Positions 58,301-64,000 of a stretch of DNA of 64,000 nt are shown one piece after another; position 1 is the stretch's first letter; every line of letters begins with the position of its first letter. The position numbers and the translations under genes were made by a program. The DNA comes from Zelopaecilomyces penicillatus (lineage: Eukaryota; Ascomycota; Sordariomycetes; Hypocreales; Pseudodiploosporaceae): NCBI GenBank assembly GCA_005765155.1, contig VCCP01000001.1:5704001-5768000 (forward strand). The letters run 5' to 3'. The notes under the pieces were generated by a model. The model was not told the DNA's origin and did not search any database. It worked only from the letters and a program-made list of their open reading frames with translations.

Positions 58301-58654
58301 GGATGAATGTAGAGGCGGAGATGTAGACGCAGACGCATACGCATACGCAGACGCAGACGGGGATGAAGCGCTCAGGAAGCTGGTCTTGAGAGCAGAGGTC
58401 GCGTCAGGGGTGGTGGGCAGGTGAGCAGTTTCGCTGGGAGCTTCGGCGAGATTCATAGCCTGGCTACCTGCATCATGCTGCTCGTGGCGATACGTGGAGT
58501 CGGCAGCGATCTGACGGTTCAGGCCCACGTCGGAAGGGGCGCTGGGCAGGACGTGGACGGTGCCGGAGCTCTTGGCGCGATCTTCAGAGGCCGCGGTTGG
58601 CTGTTGATTGCTGTTGGCGATGGCAGCAACGTGAGGACTGGTTGTGGTAGTCAT
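55319..58654 (-). CDS. KAR9: Kar9-family spindle/nuclear positioning protein
   Basis: A single exon of 1111 residues. The N-terminal 330 residues are low complexity, with an Ala/Ser/Tyr run near residues 98-112 and a proline-rich stretch (PPPPPPPPKE and neighbours) near 330-350. The Kar9 domain spans about 365-830. It shows SLQLPDAESLSSKVSAIP, IRSWIYKAQEVIGGLDGEDDVEWAAAGG, VYVGAIEELQ and WAKIRKTLKSVRAQVEIAMEWEELW, with long helices. The C-terminal third is Ser/Pro/Arg-rich and includes GGSRLPTLRNS, an SxLP variant of the EB1-binding SxIP motif. Kar9 links EB1/Bim1 on microtubule plus ends to myosin, orienting spindles. The start at 58654 is the first ATG in frame and fits the Thr-rich head. 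Assignment is strong for the domain; the functional partners are from the yeast family. Confidence 0.9.
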   Translation of the reverse strand: MTTTTSPHVAAIANSNQQPTAASEDRAKSSGTVHVLPSAPSDVGLNRQIAADSTYRHEQHDAGSQAMNLAEAPSETAHLPTTPDATSALKTSFLSASSPSASAYAYASASTSPPLHSSFAATASVAVSSIRHDAITLVVPRSRRSSTGNRVDTTDSGCLNVNNNPTNLAAGYTVQPLTPSHQSPPSAIRKTSPGLAARLKALGFGTSKKTNASTPTGDRIGRLNEDQLRQLDEKHQALSINSIIPRRGRPWKGAGGPPTLQKSVSQPNLAASISPVDTPQLPEISTSEPLAMDTHKYRLPDHTNSNGTKVTLDTRREHLERNSRPPPPPAKELPSPPPPPPPPKETPPPPVTAATITSPNDYVPGLNSYFTRGHSRPGSVYTLSRASFANQLAQLTSLQLPDAESLSSKVSAIPTAHVAAKALINAAEQIRSWIYKAQEVIGGLDGEDDVEWAAAGGREGLEEVENATTRFEDLINVYVGAIEELQRRSDIAGVSADDLNRAVAQMDTIIEEWAKIRKTLKSVRAQVEIAMEWEELWNNVLGDIQGEMDELSRLVFEMEERRHKSLVAVGNGDGVDIGDLENIVEDTPVQSSRLQAPNRFSLPVLPLSPSSPGTPILSQDDSSLLALFARMQPLRASLDFLPMRLSVFETRAESSFPTACEELEVRRDGLDSSYKKLEKDAESLRKELGEDRWVIVFRGAGRQAQKMHESVERSLLKLKEAVDAGMHLTNQPSITKKMESYEAKKTHYGPAIERVLSIIDKGVQDRLTVNGEILRLHTEMQSRWELLKHNIREMDLLLEDIYADRRSQQLRDSISSMLSNDRSTTGSGRDTPGSSPPSSVIMSSLGFDPHTPIPKHANARSPNVSSAGTQSANRRHSSLPAPMARLSKKPVSRLSTITSSSMNSPAPPSAKSTMLNRPRWNGSTIISDLDVGYNFKPLNPTTTSPYAKNTPTAKRSVSAVTPSSGGSRLPTLRNSLTRAVSESPKAENSPSRTSHSRLSFRERISSPGPYSQQVLSTPRLASHSSTLTGRRTSLQPSTSATTVGESQSSRPPSSLGSSRRISLLPQPPCGSKEAGAGRTSPFTSLGGRFISRKNSSNPPPEPKDLKPRWRH

Positions 58655-61600
58655 AGGTCAAGCGCTCCCAAACCCGAACCCGAAGAGGTTAAAGCCGCGG
58701 CCGACAGGACAAGACAGGCGCTTGCTTCAGCGTACCTGTAACCAGGACAGGTACAGTAACGGTATGCAGTACCTCTCGTAATGGTAGTAGTGGAGAGAAA
58801 TGCGCAGGTTGGGCGAGTCGTTGGTGACAGGGTGCTGCTGCAGAGGAGTTTTGCTGCAGAGGCCTACTGCAGGCAGAGGGCGAGAGCTCTCACTGCAGCG
58901 AGGTGGTGAGTGCTAGGCAGCTCCTCTCGCTCCCTTGCTATTTGCGCTGTTGTTTCGCTGTGGAGTGCTATGGAGCAAAGCCAATGTAACCTGACGCAGC
59001 AGCAGCACGCAGGGTGAGTGGGGGGGTGCGTAGGCAGTATAGGTACAGCCTACAGGTACAGGGCACAGGTGCAGCGTTGTGAGTGACGACAAGGTACAGA
59101 AGGGTGTTGTTGCCTTGGGCTGGTCAGTGGTCCGTCAGTGGTCCGTCAGTGGGTCGTCGGCGGTCTCATGGCCGGATTGCTGCTGTTTTGGGGGCGGGTT
59201 CAACCTTGCGGCTTCGGTGCCGCCAGTGCAGAGCTGCTGCGACTTGATGTGTTCACAATGATAGGTGCTGGATGGCCGAAAAGCGCACTTGTGATTGCCA
59301 GCCGGGGGGGAGAAGGAGGATGATGGTTGGCTGAGAGTATGGTCGATTGATCGCTCGATACAGATGGAGGGCGAAATTAGTAGGGAGTAGGTTTGTCGCA
59401 GAAGTGAGAGATTGAGCGAGAAAGAAAAGTGAGAGTGAATAGAAGAAACGGTGCCCCCTGGAGGATAGTGGCTCAAGGTGGGGCCCCTGTGCTGTGCCTG
59501 TGCCTGTACTGTTGTGAGCCTGTGATGATGTATGCCTAGCCTAATACCTCGCACGGAGTAGATGTATGGCAAACGGCAATGATGGAGAGATAAGTAGTAC
59601 CTAGTGATTAGGTATTTCCCAGTAGGAGGCTGCAGCAAGCTTGCGCGAGACGGCTGGAGATCTAGGTGTATTTTGTCGCGCTGCGTTTGCTGTGTTGCGC
59701 AGAAGAAAGCTTTGATATTCGATTTGGATGTCTTTCATGCACAGACCGTGCCTGAAGACGTGGAAAGAAAGGTCCTGATTGAGGCAAAATAGTACGCATG
59801 CGCGCGCGCCAGAAACAAAATCGAAAGCCTACCAGGAGCGACTCTGTTGACTGAGGCTAGATGAGGCACCGAGTGTAGCGATGCCGTCGCTGTTGCTTGC
59901 CAGAAACGGGGGGGTGGGAGGCAAGGGGGAAAAGCAGAGACGAGAAGAAAAGACACGAAGACGGATCACGGGATAAGGTTGAAAAGGAAATCAGTTCATC
60001 AAATCCATCACAAACCTACCTAGGTAGGTAAGTAGTGTTCAGAGTACAACTACAGATACGTAGGGAGATACCAGCGAGTCGGTTGCCCTTCTCAACAAAT
60101 ACACACTTTCATTATACATCCGGCATGTTGGTGCGTCTCGCATTGTACATCGTTGGTCAACGGACAGGTTTCCGCATGCAGGGCATAATTGCATTGATGA
60201 GTGAGGGTCACGATGTATTTGCTGTCGTCGGTTATCGAATGAGGCAACACAGTACTAGTCCAGGAAGGCAGGTAATTGCATCAGTAGGTGTAATGCTTCT
60301 TTCTACCTTCCCGTCTCTAGATAATCACAGGAACGGCCACGCCGGGGCATGAGATGGGCTACCTAGGTACCTACCTTGGGTATTAACTTCAATTACCAGC
60401 CTATTGGTTTCTGTATGCGACGATTGGCACTCTTTCATCATAGTGGGCTGTCATCCAAACTGTTCGTACTCCGTACTCCTGTGGCGATCCATCCCAACTT
60501 GCATCCTCCATCCTCCAGCGTCCATCGGCCAGCTCTTAATGTCCAGCCAAATTGCATTGCCCGATGAGCAACTTTGACTGGCTGCATAATTGCAGGCTAG
60601 GTTGTTGTCTGTGGAGAAAAAGTCTCACCAAAAGACAGAACAGGCCCTGCGACAGGGGGTTGCGAAGCTAAAATCGGCCCCAGCTTGCACGCTCCAATGG
60701 ATTGCCCGGTTGCTTGGTTTTAGATTGTCCACAGGTACTCTGCACAGGAACGGTACCTTAGTCAGGGCCCTTTTTATGTAAAGCTGTCCTCTCTGTTTAT
60801 AGAGGAGGTGTTCATAATTAGTGCCGAGCTTTTATTAGCGTTGAGGTGTTTCAAAACTCACGCTGGCTTCAATTAATTACTCGCAGACCACTGTCCTGCA
60901 CGTTGCATTCGGCGTTCCATCCGTCTTGGGCAATGCACTGACTTGATTGTATATTTACAGCGGAATAATCAATACTCTGTATAATAATACTCACCACACC
61001 TCTAAGCAAAGACATACAGATACTAATCAAATGTCTTTGGAATGGGCCGACGATGGAGAACGCCAGCCAGCCACATATCCCACATTATGATATCCATGCT
61101 TGCCATGCTGGCTCAAGATACCAATACCCCGTACTACTCCGTACAGTATGGTAATATATGCTTACTACGTAGTACTGCCTCAATATGTATGGCCAAGGAA
61201 GTATTTGTGCAAGACGTGCATCTAAAACATCGAATGTAGAGTAACACAAGCAATTTCCTCTTGTCCAAGTGGCCCGGCAATGCTGATCGCTGGGAACGGG
61301 TTTCAAGGCCAGCCCTACGGTGTACAAATCAGTCCATACCTAGGTAATTACAACATCGAGACAGATGTTGGCTTCCCGTGCCTTGCATGTCAATACTAGA
61401 CTCCTAATATTAAGTGGTCCTGGTTGCTTCAGGAACGACAACAAAGCAAGTCTTGAATACGATGATGGGAAGTTGGTACTACCGCTATGTAGACATGGCT
61501 TAATACCTTCTCACAAAGCGTGAATGTCATTAATTGCCTTACCTAAGATATTTTACGTGGTAAACACTGATAAATCATCCCAAGTCCGTGCGGATAGCTA

Positions 61601-62612
61601 CCGAACTGGGTGGCGCTTGCCGTTCCTCCTTTTCGTTTGTCCTCAGTCCCTCCTGACATGTTTCAATCTTTGTGTTTCCCCCGTCATCATTTCCTTTATT
61701 ATTTTGTTTTATTTTACTATACATTACTTTACTTTGTTTTGCCGGCACAAAATTACAGGATCCCTTAGCTTCCAGCGTACTCTTGCTACCTTCATACTGC
61801 TATCACCACCTACCTACCTTAGTACTTGTACTATTACTACTTTTACAGTACGAGCCACAAACGACGTTATCATAATCCCTTTTGCACGAATCCGAAGAAT
61901 TGAACCAACAAGAAAAGGATTCATCGTCACCCCCCTGGCCGTCGTTGCACACCGATTCCCCCGCTATCTGGACGACGGCCACAACGACGTAATTTCCTTA
62001 CCGTGCAGCTCCGCCATCCATTTCCAGCACTGGCGTCGACCCCTGAACTATCGCTGGTTGGACAATTGAGCCGATGATCAGTGGGACGTCCTAAATCGCT
62101 TCCCATCCGCCCTCCTGCCCACGGTGCTGCTTCCAACCGCTACCCGTTATCCACCAGGGGCCACAGACCAGCAACAGAGTGGCAACAATTAGATCATTGC
62201 CGAAATCAGCAGAACACCACGAGGCCGTCACGAGGGCCGTCACGAGCTTCTTCCTGTAATACCCACTCGATACTAGACAGCATCTGCCCACCCGACACCC
62301 TAAACTACCAAACATCTCTGCCTCAGTGCCCACTGCCGCACCTGGCATTGTCCCAGACCGACGAGTGTCTATCCTTGTATATACCAATCACCCCGTGCTC
62401 GTACTGGGCGACAGACCGCTTGCACAAGAAGCTCCGTCCCGAACAGCCTAGATCTTTGTCGAACCTACCAAAAGTTCCATCTGGCCTCTTCTGAGCTCCA
62501 AGTTACCTTCTAATAACTAAACCAACCCTTCGACATTGGCCTTTATTACCCCTCACGATCCGACATAAGGGTCCACCAAGCAACTCTATAATTAAACCAC
62601 ACCAGCTCGCAC
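58655..62612. other. long divergent intergenic region, about 4 kb
   Basis: Lies between the KAR9 start and the start of the last gene. Near 59124-59157 there is a short tandem of CAGTGGTCCGT units, and at 59792-59809 an alternating purine-pyrimidine run ending CGCGCGCGC. Palindromic TACCTAGGTA words occur near 60017-60028, 60358-60376 and 61337-61347. Frames such as 61524-62069 are hydrophobic and T-rich but unrecognised. The final 500 bp look like a pyrimidine-rich leader of the 62613 gene. No supported gene. Confidence 0.5.
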
Positions 62613-64000
62613 ATGTCGACCGCAAACGAGCGGCAGCCTTCCTCTCCTGAGACGTCGCCCACCTTGGCCATTGGTGCGTGTCCTGAGCTGTCCCGCTGCC
62701 TTTCAACGGCATCCTCCATGTCGCACGACTCCGGCACCGATGACGGCCCGCGGGATTCTCTAGGCAGCGACTTGTCCTCCCGCCAGTCATCAGGTTCTTA
62801 TCGCTCCCGTCGATCAGATGTCTCCAATGTGTCTAGGCAGTCTTCCCACAGTTCCGATAGTAAGGGCCGTCGGCGGGGATACATGCGCCCTCAGGTTACC
62901 GACTTTGCCGCCAGCGCCAAGTCACGGGACAGCGTCATGAACTTGGGAAGCATCGCGCATCTGCAGTATTACTTTGCACGGACAGGCCTCCTTGATGGCA
63001 AAGGCGGCCAGTTGGCCCGTAAGAAGCAGCCACGTGCCACGTTGGATCTATCAGCCCTAGACGGCACTGGCCCGGTCTCTTCCATGATGGGGCCAGATGC
63101 TGATTCTTCCTATGCTTCAATGGGAAGCAGCCCTGACCTAATGGCTCAAGGTTTTGGCTCGGGCATCATTGCCGAGTCTCCTCTGGAGGAAAATGATTAT
63201 TATGAGGAGGACAGCATCACCGAGTCAGAACCCGGGATGCTACCGCCAACCGTAAGCACCTATAATCAGAAGGAAAAAGTGGTCCCAAAGCCGCCCACAA
63301 TAGGGGAGCTAAAGGCGGATCTAGAGATGACTTTGCATGACGCCAGAAAGGCCTTGCAAGAAGTCGAGGCTCGCAAAACTGGATCATATACGGAGCCATC
63401 TGATGCCATTCAATACCCAAACATGCCAGAGGAAAATACGCTTGGCTGGTATGAACTGCAGGGAATGCATATCCTCGATGTGGTAACACTGGCCATCAGG
63501 GCGGCCAAAATGTATTACACGGCGCATGAGCTGCCCGATCGACTCGATTCTATCAAGTCGGAGAAGCATATTCGAGCAGATTTGCTCGGTGTGATGGAAG
63601 TCCTGAAGCAAATGGCCACAAGAGGATTCAAGGGCGGCATGAAGGACGATGAGATCAACACCATGGTCGAGTGGGTTGACAGCGTCTTTGACATTTTGAA
63701 GAAAGAGGCAAATATTGAAGCTTCAGAGCAAGCAGAGCGGGCAAGTTGGACGTGGCTTACCGGGGATTGGTCAGGGCGGGAATTGGAACGTGAGAGGGCT
63801 TTTATCATGTCTATGAGTCCTGATGCCGAGCCTCTCCCAGAATGGACTCCGGCATCAGACGCGGCTGATATCCCCACCCCATTTCTGGAAGCCATGCGGA
63901 ATGGGCTTCGTCTCGTTAAATTGCACAATGCGGTAGTAGCAAAGTCTAGAAGGCGATACGGGACAATCCCAACCTTTCATACCGACACACAGAAGCCATA
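62613..64000 (+). CDS. conserved hypothetical protein, 5' part (runs off the window)
   Basis: ATG at 62613 opens a frame that stays open to the last base, at least 462 residues. The first 110 residues are Ser/Arg-rich (SSRQSSGSYRSRRSDVSN and similar) and look phosphorylated or disordered. From about residue 110 the content is structured: MNLGSIAHLQYYFARTGLLDGKGGQLA, then PPTIGELKADLEMTLHDARKALQEVEA. Helices follow (WYELQGMHILDVVTLAIRAAKMYYTAHE, INTMVEWVDSVFDILKKEA). I have an impression of this protein as a conserved filamentous-fungal family of unknown function; no catalytic motif is visible. No introns are needed in the visible part. Confidence 0.83.
   Translation, partial: MSTANERQPSSPETSPTLAIGACPELSRCLSTASSMSHDSGTDDGPRDSLGSDLSSRQSSGSYRSRRSDVSNVSRQSSHSSDSKGRRRGYMRPQVTDFAASAKSRDSVMNLGSIAHLQYYFARTGLLDGKGGQLARKKQPRATLDLSALDGTGPVSSMMGPDADSSYASMGSSPDLMAQGFGSGIIAESPLEENDYYEEDSITESEPGMLPPTVSTYNQKEKVVPKPPTIGELKADLEMTLHDARKALQEVEARKTGSYTEPSDAIQYPNMPEENTLGWYELQGMHILDVVTLAIRAAKMYYTAHELPDRLDSIKSEKHIRADLLGVMEVLKQMATRGFKGGMKDDEINTMVEWVDSVFDILKKEANIEASEQAERASWTWLTGDWSGRELERERAFIMSMSPDAEPLPEWTPASDAADIPTPFLEAMRNGLRLVKLHNAVVAKSRRRYGTIPTFHTDTQKP

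Noticed and set aside
61524..62069. 181-codon plus-strand frame
   Set aside because: T-rich hydrophobic content in the leader region of the 62613 gene; no recognisable domain.

Overview
This window is nuclear DNA from a filamentous ascomycete, most likely a Sordariomycete and plausibly of the order Hypocreales. The evidence is short (about 50-170 bp) GT..AG introns with CTAAC-type branch sites, well-spaced monocistronic genes on both strands, and fungal-specific families (Cdc14, Kar9, Mph1, Mex67, Atg33-like, a HeLo-domain protein, a NUC-1/Pho4-like bHLH factor). Intergenic DNA is rich in CCTAGGTA-type palindromes, which I associate with this group. I found no rRNA, tRNA, CRISPR or bacterial-type operon. 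Genus and species cannot be set from the sequence alone.

Layout, left to right. A SWIM zinc-finger gene is cut by the left edge (-). SF3b subunit 6 (-, five exons) is divergent from an MBD4-like DNA glycosylase (+). These are followed by ERV29/SURF4 (+) and a HeLo-domain/pseudokinase gene (+). CDC14 (-) is divergent from KEOPS subunit PCC1 (+), and PCC1 converges on a NUC-1/Pho4-like bHLH gene (-). Next come a weak Cys-rich spliced candidate (+), a kelch-like single-pass membrane protein (-) and a 4.8 kb gene-poor stretch. MEX67 (-) is divergent from MPH1 (+). An ATG33-like gene (+) converges on a large six-exon ankyrin gene (-) whose N-terminus looks like a nucleotidyltransferase. A DUF1275 membrane protein (-) is divergent from a RecQ helicase of the Sgs1/QDE-3/BLM type (+), which converges on KAR9 (-). 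After a 4 kb intergenic region a conserved hypothetical gene (+) runs off the right edge.

Most genes are unlinked housekeeping functions: splicing, mRNA export, ER-Golgi cargo sorting, mitotic exit, tRNA modification and nuclear positioning. Three are genome-maintenance genes (MBD4-like glycosylase, Mph1, RecQ), and each has a TCACGTGA palindrome in its upstream region. The same window encodes a bHLH factor whose basic region has the His-Glu-Arg set expected to read CACGTG.

The least conventional items are the HeLo-pseudokinase protein (an MLKL-like architecture), the ankyrin protein with a possible nucleotidyltransferase fold, and a short terminal-inverted-repeat element near 5.5 kb. Exon borders below were placed by hand from splice consensus, reading-frame closure and family similarity recalled from memory; no search was run.
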